DNA of 64,000 nt from Paraburkholderia tuberum STM678 (lineage in GTDB: Bacteria > Pseudomonadota > Gammaproteobacteria > Burkholderiales > Burkholderiaceae): positions 1 through 64,000 of the forward strand of contig NZ_CADFGP010000044.1 of the NCBI RefSeq assembly GCF_902833905.1, read 5' to 3'. Positions 1 to 7,601 of the stretch are shown piece by piece. Every line of letters begins with the position of its first letter. Positions within the stretch are counted from its first letter, which is position 1. Made by a program: the position numbers and the translations under genes. Under the pieces are notes generated by a model, which was given only the letters and a program-made list of their open reading frames with translations, was not told the origin of the DNA and searched no databases.

Positions 1-229
1 CTTCCCCTTGCCGGGTGTGCAGAGGACTTTCACCCCCAAGTCATCCGGCTCGCCACCACAGCGGGTCGGACAGCGCCAGTCACGGCGCTACGCGCCATGC
101 CTGGCGCACCAAAAAAAACCCGCCACCGGCACACCGGTAACGGGTCATTGACCGGGTGGCGCTCGCAAGAAATCGAGCACGACCCGGTCATCCGATACAT
201 CGTACGATGTGTCGACTCACTGCTACTGC
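1..229. other. Left-edge non-coding region
   Basis: I see no convincing gene here. The stretch holds the terminator of the histone-like gene at 111-144 and a GC-rich segment at about 83-107 with short inverted arms (GGCGC and GCGCC). Any gene further left lies outside the window. Confidence 0.5.
111..144 (-). terminator. Rho-independent terminator of the histone-like gene
   Basis: Read on the minus strand, an imperfect 12-bp stem (arms at about 119-130 and 134-144, two mismatches) is followed by eight consecutive T residues (plus-strand A run 111-118). It lies about 85 bp downstream of the histone-like stop codon. Confidence 0.65.
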
Positions 230-874
230 TTACGGACGGCTGCCCGTCGGGAACGGCCATGCCGCTGCCGGGTTCAGCGCGGTCTTCACCGTCGCCGCCG
301 GTGCGCTCGAGACAGCAGGCGCAGCGGGAGCAGGCGCGGCCTTCTTGGCGACAGCCTTCTTCGCAGGGGCAGCCTTCTTCGCAGGCGCAGCGGCCTTCTT
401 CGCGGCAGCCTTCTTGGCAGGTGCAGCTTTCTTGGCTGCAGCCTTTTTGGCAGGCGCCGCCTTCTTGGCAGCGGCCTTCTTCGCCGCGACCTTCTTCGCC
501 GGTGCTGCCTTCTTCGCTGCGGCCTTCTTCGCCGGTGCTGCCTTCTTCGCTGCGACCTTCTTCGCTGCGACCTTCTTCACCGCGGCTTTCTTCGCCGGTG
601 CTGCCTTCTTCGCCGCGACCTTCTTCGCTGCAACCTTCTTCGCCGCGACCTTCTTCACTGCGGCTTTCTTCGCCGGTGCTGCCTTCTTCGCCGCGACCTT
701 CTTCGCTGCAACCTTCTTCGCGGCGACCTTCTTCACTGCGACCTTCTTCGCGGCGACCTTCTTGGCCGGAGCAGCCTTCTTAGCCGGAGCAGCCTTCTTA
801 GCCGGAGCAGCCTTCTTTGCTGCGGTCTTCTTTGCTGCGGGCTTCTTGGCCGCGGCCTTCTTTGCAGTTGCCAT
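230..874 (-). CDS. Histone H1-like Ala/Lys/Pro-rich DNA-binding protein
   Basis: Predicted protein of about 214 residues made almost entirely of AAKK, PAKK and VKK motifs, followed by a proline/alanine-rich, lysine-poor tail of about 35 residues. Such highly basic proteins resemble the C-terminal domain of eukaryotic histone H1 and bacterial HctB/AlgP-like proteins, which bind and condense DNA without sequence specificity. Two adjacent ATG codons occur at 877 and 874. The ribosome site AAGGAG fits the second better, so 874 is chosen. The centre contains a 78-bp tandem duplication, so repeat number probably varies between strains. The family call is secure from composition; the cellular role is inferred. 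Confidence 0.85.
   Translation of the reverse strand: MATAKKAAAKKPAAKKTAAKKAAPAKKAAPAKKAAPAKKVAAKKVAVKKVAAKKVAAKKVAAKKAAPAKKAAVKKVAAKKVAAKKVAAKKAAPAKKAAVKKVAAKKVAAKKAAPAKKAAAKKAAPAKKVAAKKAAAKKAAPAKKAAAKKAAPAKKAAAKKAAAPAKKAAPAKKAVAKKAAPAPAAPAVSSAPAATVKTALNPAAAWPFPTGSRP
583..738 (-). repeat. Two copies of a 78-bp in-frame tandem repeat in the histone-like gene
   Basis: Positions 583-660 and 661-738 are nearly identical head-to-tail copies encoding about 26 residues of the lysine/alanine domain. The period is a multiple of three, so gain or loss of a unit keeps the frame. Shorter degenerate 12-15 bp units (AAKK-type) flank it. Confidence 0.75.
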
Positions 875-877
875 CAT

Positions 878-1308
878 TTTCTCCTTCAGGTTTTCAGATG
901 AGGTCAGTTCAAACTACACCCTTCGTCAAAACCCGCTTCCCGCGGACGCTTCTCAGGGCGCGCGCTACGAAGCGGGCTATTCATCGGCGTACGCAGGTGC
1001 GGCGCGCTTACGCTAATGAATGCGGTAAGGCGCGCCGTGCCCGAAGGCACCGCGCGCCAAATCTGGTCGGCGTCGCAAGGCGACGCCGGCAATTGCTTGA
1101 TCGGGCCGCCGGCAACGACGCCAGCGGCTTTTTCCGGGGGGAAGTTTGCCCATCCCACTGAAGGGTCCGCAAAGTGCCTGTCATGTTTGTGGGCCGTCAA
1201 GGCACCGGGCACGCTTTGCATCAGGCCGTTCTGCTCCTAACCCGGGGCGCCGCGGCCACAGGCGGCGGCATCCCCATCAATGAATACATCCGCGATACGA
1301 ATCCCGGC
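878..1308. other. Intergenic region between histone-like gene and nrdB
   Basis: This 431-bp stretch separates the end of nrdB from the start of the histone-like gene; both are transcribed leftward. The histone-like ribosome site (AAGGAG, about 883-888) lies at its left end. A 105-codon minus-strand reading frame at 904-1221 has no recognisable protein character and is not called. I see no clear terminator for nrdB. Confidence 0.4.
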
Positions 1309-2544
1309 TTACTCCCAGGAAAGCGCACCGCCAGTCTGATATTCGATCACTCGCGTCTCGAAGAAATTGCGTTCCTTCTTCAGGTCGATCATCTCGCTCA
1401 TCCACGGGAACGGGTTTTCCTCGTTCGGGTACAGCGGATCGAGACCGATCTGCTGGCAACGGCGGTTGCAGATGAAGCGCAGATAGCTCTTGAACATCGA
1501 CGCGTTGAGGCCGAGCACGCCGCGCGGCATCGTATCTTCGGCGTAGCGGTATTCGAGCTCGACCGCCTGCTGGAAGATCGCGCGAATTTCGGCGCGGAAT
1601 TCGGCCGTCCACAGGTGCGGGTTTTCGAGTTTGATCTGGTTGATCAGGTCGATGCCGAAGTTGCAGTGCATCGACTCGTCACGCAGGATGTACTGGTACT
1701 GCTCCGCCGCGCCGGTCATCTTGTTCTGGCGGCCGAGCGCCAGGATTTGCGTAAAGCCGACGTAGAAGAACAGGCCTTCCATCACACAGGCGAACACGAT
1801 CAGCGAGCGCAGCAGCGTCTGGTCTGCTTCGAGCGTACCGGTCTTGAAGGCCGGGTCGGTCAGCACGTGGATGTACGGAATCAGGAATTCGTCTTTCGCG
1901 CGGATCGATGGAACCTCGTGATACGCGTTGAAGATTTCGCCCTCGTCCAGACCGAGCGACTCGACGATGTACTGGTAAGCGTGCGTGTGGATCGCCTCTT
2001 CGAACGCCTGGCGCAGCAGGAACTGGCGGCATTCGGGCGCCGTGATGTGGCGGTAGGTGCCCAGCACGATGTTGTTGGCGGCGAGGGAATCTGCCGTCAC
2101 GAAGAAGCCGAGGTTGCGCTTGACGACGCGGCGCTCGTCTTCGGTCAGCCCGTTCGGGTCTTTCCACAGGGCGATGTCGCGCGACATGTTCACTTCCTGC
2201 GGCATCCAGTGGTTGGCGCAACCCGCCAGATACTTTTCCCAAGCCCACTTGTACTTGAACGGCACCAACTGATTGACGTCAGTCTGGCCGTTGATGATGC
2301 GCTTGTCGGCGACATTGACGCGCGCTTCGGAAGCGGCCGCCGCGTTGGCAACCGCGTTGCCAATATGAGCGACGGGAGCGACAGCGACGTCGTTCGCGAA
2401 GACTTCTTGAGCGGAGGGAGCATGCGGAGCGGAACGCGTTCCGATTTGCGAATCAACAGCCGACCCCGCAGCGTTGCGCAACACGTTCGGTTGCGTCGCG
2501 CTCGAGGGAGTTACGGCAGTGATCTCGTCATCCCAGTTGAGCAT
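1309..2544 (-). CDS. nrdB: Ribonucleoside-diphosphate reductase class Ia, beta subunit
   Basis: The R2 subunit carries the diiron-tyrosyl radical cofactor used by NrdA to reduce ribonucleotides to deoxyribonucleotides. The 411-residue protein has an N-terminal extension of about 80 low-complexity residues compared with E. coli NrdB, then the ferritin-like core. The helix with FEEAIHTHAYQY carries the expected iron-ligand Glu and His and the radical Tyr (about residue 190 from this start); the later ESMHCNFG motif supplies further ligands. Start chosen at ATG 2544 (MLNWDDE); in-frame TTG and ATG codons lie five and four codons upstream. It follows nrdA after an unusually long 586-bp gap. Confidence 0.95.
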   Translation of the reverse strand: MLNWDDEITAVTPSSATQPNVLRNAAGSAVDSQIGTRSAPHAPSAQEVFANDVAVAPVAHIGNAVANAAAASEARVNVADKRIINGQTDVNQLVPFKYKWAWEKYLAGCANHWMPQEVNMSRDIALWKDPNGLTEDERRVVKRNLGFFVTADSLAANNIVLGTYRHITAPECRQFLLRQAFEEAIHTHAYQYIVESLGLDEGEIFNAYHEVPSIRAKDEFLIPYIHVLTDPAFKTGTLEADQTLLRSLIVFACVMEGLFFYVGFTQILALGRQNKMTGAAEQYQYILRDESMHCNFGIDLINQIKLENPHLWTAEFRAEIRAIFQQAVELEYRYAEDTMPRGVLGLNASMFKSYLRFICNRRCQQIGLDPLYPNEENPFPWMSEMIDLKKERNFFETRVIEYQTGGALSWE

Positions 2545-3130
2545 AAATGTCACCATCAATTTAGAACGGTTTGTACCATCTTTTCACGAGCGATAAAAGA
2601 GTTCACTCGCGAAAATTCCTGTTTTCGATTCGCGTTGCTACGTTCATACAACACTTTGTTCGACATGCTGCGTGTGACCCATCCAGTGACGCATCGAGTG
2701 ACGCGTGATGAACGCGTGTTGAACATGTGTTGCCGAGGTCCTTCGCGAACTCGAAGAGCAACGTTTCGACACGACGTTTCGTTGCTCTATCTATATGTAT
2801 TGCGCAGTGCGTTCGCGGCATCCGCCGACTGATCGATGGACTGATCGATGCCGCACGAGCCGCGCATCGCGAGAGTCGGCGGTGAGCCGTGTCGAGCGTG
2901 TTGCGTCAGCGTTGGCGGTCGAGGTGCGATGCCATGTCGAGCGATCGTCTGGTGTTGCCAACGGCTGGATTGCTTCACTGCATCGACGAGCGGTGAGACT
3001 TCGATACTGCTCACCGCTCGTCGACCTGCTTTCTACTTCATCGACGGGGCGCGTCGCTCACCGCCTGCGGATCACCACCTACGACCCTCGCGTGCAGTCA
3101 GCAAGCATCGCTCCCGCTGCTTGCCAATCT
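2545..3130. other. Long nrdA-nrdB intergenic region with two inverted repeats
   Basis: No convincing coding frame. It holds a perfect 15-bp inverted repeat at 2983-3024 and a 9-bp inverted repeat at 2755-2788 (arms AGAGCAACG and CGTTGCTCT). Neither is followed by a T run on the minus strand, so neither looks like a standard terminator. An AT-rich patch at about 2787-2800 could hold a promoter for nrdB, but I see no good -35 element. Confidence 0.45.
2983..3024. repeat. Perfect 15-bp inverted repeat between nrdA and nrdB
   Basis: Arms TCGACGAGCGGTGAG (2983-2997) and its exact reverse complement (3010-3024) enclose a 12-base loop. It sits about 107 bp after the nrdA stop. No T run follows on either strand, so an RNA-stability or processing hairpin, or a protein-binding palindrome, is as likely as termination. 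Confidence 0.7.
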
Positions 3131-6100
3131 TTACTGGCAAGCCTCGCACTCGTCGAAGCCAGGATCGCCCGGACGCATCATGCAGACCGGACCATCCGCT
3201 TCGGGTGCCGCGTCGAGCGCGACCGCGGCAGTCGCTGCGACCGCTGCAGCAGCCTGGAAGCCGCCGCCCACACCACCCGCCGCGCCGCCGCCCACGCCGA
3301 AGCCGCCTGCCGCGCCGCCCGCGCCACCCGAGCCGTCATGACCCGAGCTCACCGCGTTCAGCGCGCCGTGCGCAACCGTCGACTTCTCGACGTGCGTCGC
3401 CGCCATCGTGCGCAGGTAGTAGGTGGTCTTCAGTCCGCGCAGCCATGCGAGCTTGTAGATCTCGTCGAGCTTCTTGCCCGATGCGCCCGCCATGTAGATG
3501 TTCAGCGACTGCGCCTGGTCGATCCACTTCTGACGACGCGAAGCCGACTCGACGAGCCACACCGGATCGACTTCGAACGCGGTCGCGTAGATCGCGCGCA
3601 GGTCGGCCGGGATGCGGTCGATGCGCGACAGCGTGCCGTCGAAGTACTTCAGGTCGGCGACCATCACTTCGTCCCACAGGCCGCGCGCCTTCAGGTCGCG
3701 CACCAGGTAGTCGTTGACCACCGTGAACTCGCCCGACAGGTTCGACTTCACGTACAGGTTCTGATAGGTCGGCTCGATGCACGCCGACACGCCGATGATG
3801 TTCGAGATCGTCGCGGTCGGCGCGATCGCGACGCAGTTCGAGTTGCGCATGCCGTAGGTCGAGATACGCGAGCGCAGCGCGGGCCAGTCCATCGACTCGC
3901 TCGAATCGACCTCGACATAACCGCCGCGCGCCTCGGCGAGCAGCGCCACCGAATCCTGCGGGAGGATGCCGCGATCCCACAGCGAACCGCGGTAGCTCGA
4001 GTAGCGGCCGCGCTGTTCGGCAAGCTCGGTCGACGCGTAGTACGCGTAGTAGCAAACCGCTTCCATCGAGCGATCGGCGAACTCGACCGCTTCCTGCGAC
4101 GCGTACGGCGTGCGCAGCACGTGCAGGCAGTCCTGGAAGCCCATGATGCCGAGGCCGACCGGACGGTGCTTGAGGTTCGAGTTGCGCGCCTTGGCGACCG
4201 CGTAGTAGTTGATGTCGATCACGTTGTCGAGCATGCGCATCGCGACGCTGACCGTGCGCTTCAGCTTGTCGTGGTCGAGCGCGAGCGTGCCGTCGGCCTG
4301 CTCCTTCAGGTGCGCGACGAGGTTCACCGAGCCGAGGTTGCAGACGGCGATTTCGGCGTCGCTCGTGTTCAGCGTGATTTCCGTGCATAGGTTCGACGAA
4401 TGGACGACGCCGACGTGCTGCTGCGGCGAGCGCACGTTGCACGGATCCTTGAACGTGATCCACGGATGGCCGGTTTCGAACAGCATGCCCAGCATCTTGC
4501 GCCACAGTTGCGCCGCCGGGATCTTCTTGAACAGCTTGATCTCGCCGCGGGCGACCTTGTCTTCGTAAGCCGTGTAAGCCGTTTCGAACTCGGCGCCGAA
4601 CTTGTCGTGCAGGTCCGGGCAGGTGGACGGCGAGAACAGCGTCCAGTCGCCGCCTTCCATCACGCGCTTCATGAACAGGTCGGGAATCCAGTTCGCGGTG
4701 TTCATGTCGTGCGTGCGACGACGGTCGTCGCCGGTGTTCTTGCGCAGCTCGAGGAATTCCTCGATGTCGAGGTGCCACGATTCGAGGTACGCGCACACCG
4801 CGCCCTTGCGCTTGCCGCCCTGGTTCACGGCGACCGCCGTGTCGTTGACGACCTTCAGGAACGGCACCACGCCCTGCGACTTGCCGTTGGTGCCCTTGAT
4901 GTGCGAGCCGAGCGCGCGCACACGCGTCCAGTCGTTGCCGAGGCCGCCGGCGAACTTCGACAGCAGCGCGTTTTCCTTCAGCGCTTCGTAGATGCCGTCG
5001 AGGTCGTCGTCGACCGTGGTCAGGTAGCAAGACGACAGCTGCGAGCGGCGCGTGCCGGAGTTGAACAGCGTCGGCGTCGAACTCATGAAGTCGAAGCTCG
5101 ACAGCACGTTGTAGAACTCGATCGCGCGCGCTTCGCGGTCGATCTCGTTCAGCGACAGACCCATCGCGACACGCATAAAGAATGCCTGGGGCATTTCGAT
5201 ACGCACGTTGTCGTGATGCAGGAAGTAGCGGTCGTACAGCGTCTGCAGACCGAGGTAGCCGAACTGCAGGTCGCGGTTCGCGTCGAGCGCGGCCCCGAGG
5301 CGCTTCAGGTCGAACTGCAGCAGCTTGTCGTCGAGCAGCTCGGCTTGCACGCCGCGCTTGATGAACTGCGGGAAGTACTCGGCGTAGCGCTCGCCCATCT
5401 CGGCTTGCGTGACTTCCTCTTCGAGAATCTCGCGGCGGATCGTATGCAGCAGGATGCGCGCGGTGACCTGGCTGTAGGCCGGGTCCTTTTCGATCATCGT
5501 ACGGGCAGCGAGGATCGCCGAGTCATACACCTGGCTCATCGGCACGCCGTCGTACAGGTTCTTCACCGTTTCCGCGACGATCGGCTCGGCGCTTACGGCC
5601 TCGCCGAGGTTCGCGCACGCGGACTCGATGATGCCGCGCAGCGCATCCATGTCCAGCGCACGCGTGATGCCGTTGTCGGTCACGTTCAGGCCCGGGGTGC
5701 TGGCGCCTTCCGCTGCCTGACCTTCATGAGCGTCATGCGCGCGCGCCTGGTTGCGCTTCTCGCGATACAGCACGTAAGCGCGCGCGACGTTGTGTTCGCC
5801 GCCGCGCATCAGCGCGAGTTCGACCTGATCCTGAATGTCTTCGATATGGAACGTGCCGCCATTCGGACGGCTGCGCACCAGCGCGCGCACCACGTTCTGC
5901 GTGAGTTGCTCGACCAGTTCGCGCACCCGTGCCGACGCCGCGCCCTGACCACCGTTGACGGCGAGGAACGCCTTCGTCACGGCGATCGCGATTTTCGACG
6001 GCTCGAACGACACCACGCTGCCGTTGCGGCGGATCACCTTGTAGTCGGCGTAATTCGCTTGCGGCGCGAGCGCCTGCGCGCCTTGGGTCTGGCCGAAGGC

Positions 6101-6154
6101 CTGGCCAGTCGGTGAGCCCTCGTAACGGGTCGTCACGTTGTCGGTGGTTTGCAT
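3131..6154 (-). CDS. nrdA: Ribonucleoside-diphosphate reductase class Ia, alpha subunit
   Basis: Catalytic R1 subunit, 1007 residues (E. coli 761). An ATP-cone regulatory domain occupies about residues 40-140. A second, degenerate cone-like segment seems to follow at about 150-260, as in Pseudomonas-type enzymes. The barrel carries the SSCYLTTV cysteine, the NLCTEI cysteine/glutamate pair and the CNLGSVN motif, and the YYLR pair for radical transfer lies near the C terminus. The tail is a long Gly/Ala-rich linker ending in ECEACQ, which supplies the CxxC thiol shuttle. Start ATG 6154 is preceded by AGGAG at good spacing; a TTG two codons upstream is less likely. A DnaA/NrdR control region lies upstream. 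Confidence 0.96.
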   Translation of the reverse strand: MQTTDNVTTRYEGSPTGQAFGQTQGAQALAPQANYADYKVIRRNGSVVSFEPSKIAIAVTKAFLAVNGGQGAASARVRELVEQLTQNVVRALVRSRPNGGTFHIEDIQDQVELALMRGGEHNVARAYVLYREKRNQARAHDAHEGQAAEGASTPGLNVTDNGITRALDMDALRGIIESACANLGEAVSAEPIVAETVKNLYDGVPMSQVYDSAILAARTMIEKDPAYSQVTARILLHTIRREILEEEVTQAEMGERYAEYFPQFIKRGVQAELLDDKLLQFDLKRLGAALDANRDLQFGYLGLQTLYDRYFLHHDNVRIEMPQAFFMRVAMGLSLNEIDREARAIEFYNVLSSFDFMSSTPTLFNSGTRRSQLSSCYLTTVDDDLDGIYEALKENALLSKFAGGLGNDWTRVRALGSHIKGTNGKSQGVVPFLKVVNDTAVAVNQGGKRKGAVCAYLESWHLDIEEFLELRKNTGDDRRRTHDMNTANWIPDLFMKRVMEGGDWTLFSPSTCPDLHDKFGAEFETAYTAYEDKVARGEIKLFKKIPAAQLWRKMLGMLFETGHPWITFKDPCNVRSPQQHVGVVHSSNLCTEITLNTSDAEIAVCNLGSVNLVAHLKEQADGTLALDHDKLKRTVSVAMRMLDNVIDINYYAVAKARNSNLKHRPVGLGIMGFQDCLHVLRTPYASQEAVEFADRSMEAVCYYAYYASTELAEQRGRYSSYRGSLWDRGILPQDSVALLAEARGGYVEVDSSESMDWPALRSRISTYGMRNSNCVAIAPTATISNIIGVSACIEPTYQNLYVKSNLSGEFTVVNDYLVRDLKARGLWDEVMVADLKYFDGTLSRIDRIPADLRAIYATAFEVDPVWLVESASRRQKWIDQAQSLNIYMAGASGKKLDEIYKLAWLRGLKTTYYLRTMAATHVEKSTVAHGALNAVSSGHDGSGGAGGAAGGFGVGGGAAGGVGGGFQAAAAVAATAAVALDAAPEADGPVCMMRPGDPGFDECEACQ

Positions 6155-6459
6155 GTGCAAAGCTCCTGGTCTTGGAAATATTGCGGCGAGTGCCGCGGAT
6201 TAAATCAAACGCCGCGCCGCCGCGTGCGCGTGCGATGAGGTGCAGGAAGGCCGGCTACGCCGGTTGGCGGCATGCAACTGCGAGGAAGCCTGGTTCGATT
6301 TGATGACGGTCTTCATCGGGTCGGTCGCGATCACTGGCTGGTCCTTTCCTGAATGCTTCTGGATGCGGCCGGAGATCCCCTACCGGCTGCTCCCCAGGAA
6401 TTTTTTTCGCTGTCTGGAATGCTTGCGGTGCCAGGCTCGGGGAGCGGGACGCCGCAGAC
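6155..6459. other. Long 5' leader of nrdA
   Basis: About 300 bases separate the DnaA boxes from nrdA. If the promoter at 6545-6572 is the one used, they form an untranslated leader of roughly 380 nt. I see the nrdA ribosome site (AGGAG, about 6166-6170) and no recognisable riboswitch. A 70-codon minus-strand frame (6255-6467) is not convincing. Confidence 0.4.
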
Positions 6460-6502
6460 TTATCCACTCTTATTCACTCGGTTATGCACATGGTTATTCA
6501 CA
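6460..6502 (+). promoter_or_regulatory. Array of four DnaA boxes upstream of nrdA
   Basis: Four same-orientation nonamers: TTATCCACT (6460), TTATTCACT (6470), TTATGCACA (6482) and TTATTCACA (6494), at start spacings of 10, 12 and 12 bp. The last two match the DnaA consensus TTATNCACA exactly and the first two miss only the final base. DnaA control of nrdAB is established in E. coli. Here the array would lie about 36-78 bases downstream of the predicted start site. Confidence 0.75.
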
Positions 6503-6507
6503 GCACA

Positions 6508-6554
6508 ACACAAGATATAGTGCGAAACTCAGTTGTCGGCACCAAGTATAGTGG
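6508..6554 (-). promoter_or_regulatory. Tandem NrdR boxes
   Basis: Two related 16-mers, ACACAAGATATAGTGC (6508-6523) and GCACCAAGTATAGTGG (6539-6554), start 31 bp apart, about three helical turns. They share the core with ATAGTG and resemble the NrdR consensus (ACAC-wATATAT-wGTGT type). NrdR is the ATP-cone repressor of ribonucleotide reductase genes and normally binds paired boxes with this spacing. The second box overlaps the predicted -10 element. Confidence 0.75.
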
Positions 6555-6572
6555 AGTTTCGAGACAGGTCAA
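6545..6572 (-). promoter_or_regulatory. Sigma-70 type promoter of nrdA
   Basis: On the minus strand TTGACC (6572-6567) is separated by 16 bp from TATACT (6550-6545). Transcription would start near 6538 and read toward nrdA. The -10 element lies inside the upstream NrdR box, as expected for repression. Confidence 0.65.
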
Positions 6573-6688
6573 AAGGTTTTTATTTGCGCTTGCAGTCTTG
6601 ACTTTTGCTTCACGCGGCGCGCAGAAGCTCCCCGGAGAAGCAGGCTGCGCCTCGTTCTGCGTGGATCACGCAAGATCGTGCGAAGGGG

Positions 6689-7285
6689 TTACCGCGTTTC
6701 GGAAAACTTGCGATAGGGGAAATACCGACCGTCGAGCAAGGTGTCGCGCTGCAGTCGCGGCCACTCGAAATACGGACCGGGATCGGTCTTGCGACCGGGT
6801 GCGATGTCGGAGTGGCCGGCAAGCGCGTCGATCGGATAGCGTGCCTTCAGTGCTCTGACGAGCGCGGCGAGCGTGCGGTATTGCGCCGCTTCGAAGGCGG
6901 TGGTGTCGCTGCCTTCGAGCTCGATGCCGATCGAGAAATCATTGCAGCGCTCGCGGCCGAAAAAATTCGACGGCCCCGCGTGCCACGCGCGCTCGTTGCA
7001 CGACACGAACTGCTCGAGTGCGCCATCGCGATGAATCACGAAATGCGCGGACACGCGCACGCCGCGCAGATGCGTGTCGTAGTACGGGTGAGTGTCGCAG
7101 TCGAGCGCGTTCTGGAACAGCTCGGCAATCGCGGTGCCGCCGAACTGGTTCGGCGGCAGGCTGATGTTGTGAACGACGATCAGCGTCGGCAGCGCGCCTT
7201 GCGGCCGCGCTTCGAAGTTTGGCGAGGCAAGCTTGCGTGCGGCAGGAACCCAACCGTCGGCATCGACGGTGTACGCGCCGCTCAT
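6689..7285 (-). CDS. ampD: 1,6-anhydro-N-acetylmuramyl-L-alanine amidase AmpD
   Basis: Cytosolic zinc amidase of peptidoglycan recycling that removes the peptide from anhydro-muropeptides. The 198-residue protein has the amidase_2 fold with zinc ligands His39 (VVHN), His158 and Asp168 (GHSDIAPGRKTDPG), matching E. coli His34, His154 and Asp164. There is no signal peptide, which fits AmpD rather than AmiD. Start ATG 7285 overlaps the stop of the upstream 103-residue gene by four bases, so the two are probably translationally coupled. No ampR or beta-lactamase gene is adjacent. Confidence 0.93.
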   Translation of the reverse strand: MSGAYTVDADGWVPAARKLASPNFEARPQGALPTLIVVHNISLPPNQFGGTAIAELFQNALDCDTHPYYDTHLRGVRVSAHFVIHRDGALEQFVSCNERAWHAGPSNFFGRERCNDFSIGIELEGSDTTAFEAAQYRTLAALVRALKARYPIDALAGHSDIAPGRKTDPGPYFEWPRLQRDTLLDGRYFPYRKFSETR

Positions 7286-7593
7286 CGGGCGTCGCGGCCG
7301 CTCGGACGCGCGCCGTGGCGCTGCGCGTGCGCGGCGCAGCAGAACGCCTGCCCCGCGACGCTGACCGAGTCGCTCTTCGGTGCGTGCACGCCGCACTCGA
7401 CGCAGCGGATCATCGGCTCGGCAAGCTGCGGCTGTTGCCCATTCGAAGAACGCGCGCCGCCATTTGCGGTGCCGGCAGCGTTGGCTCCGCCGGCACCGGT
7501 GCGTTGCGCGGATTGCGCGTCGTGGCGGCGCAGCGCCTTCACGAGCCATTGACCGACGATGAACAGCAGAATCAGCAAAAAGATTTGTCGCAT
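7282..7593 (-). CDS. Small membrane-anchored Cys/His-rich protein (PP0621-like)
   Basis: A 103-residue protein with one N-terminal hydrophobic segment (about residues 3-20), a low-complexity linker rich in Gly, Ala and Asn, and a C-terminal cysteine/histidine cluster: CVEC about 25 residues before CC, then HAQRH. This looks like a small zinc-ribbon-type domain. Its position between a CcsA-like gene and ampD is common in beta- and gammaproteobacteria. The PP0621 family name is from memory and the function is unknown. It starts 8 bp after ypjD-like and overlaps ampD by four bases. Confidence 0.75.
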   Translation of the reverse strand: MRQIFLLILLFIVGQWLVKALRRHDAQSAQRTGAGGANAAGTANGGARSSNGQQPQLAEPMIRCVECGVHAPKSDSVSVAGQAFCCAAHAQRHGARPSGRDAR

Positions 7594-7601
7594 GGGGACA
7601 C

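Noticed and set aside
230..874. Regular short repeats considered as a CRISPR array
   Set aside because: The repetition is coding (Lys/Ala motifs), with no unique spacers and no cas genes. No CRISPR array is seen anywhere in the window.
904..1221. 105-codon minus-strand frame between nrdB and the histone-like gene
   Set aside because: A GGAG lies somewhat upstream, but the peptide has no recognisable character and the gap is explained as an ordinary intergenic region.
2755..2788. 9-bp inverted repeat with a 16-base loop before nrdB
   Set aside because: No T run and a long loop; not called as terminator or operator.
4400..6115. 571-codon plus-strand frame opposite nrdA
   Set aside because: Shadow of nrdA with the same Arg/His/Val-rich composition; no start context or protein features.
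6255..6467. 70-codon minus-strand frame in the nrdA leader
   Set aside because: No ribosome site and overlaps the first DnaA box; probably chance. A regulatory leader peptide cannot be fully excluded.
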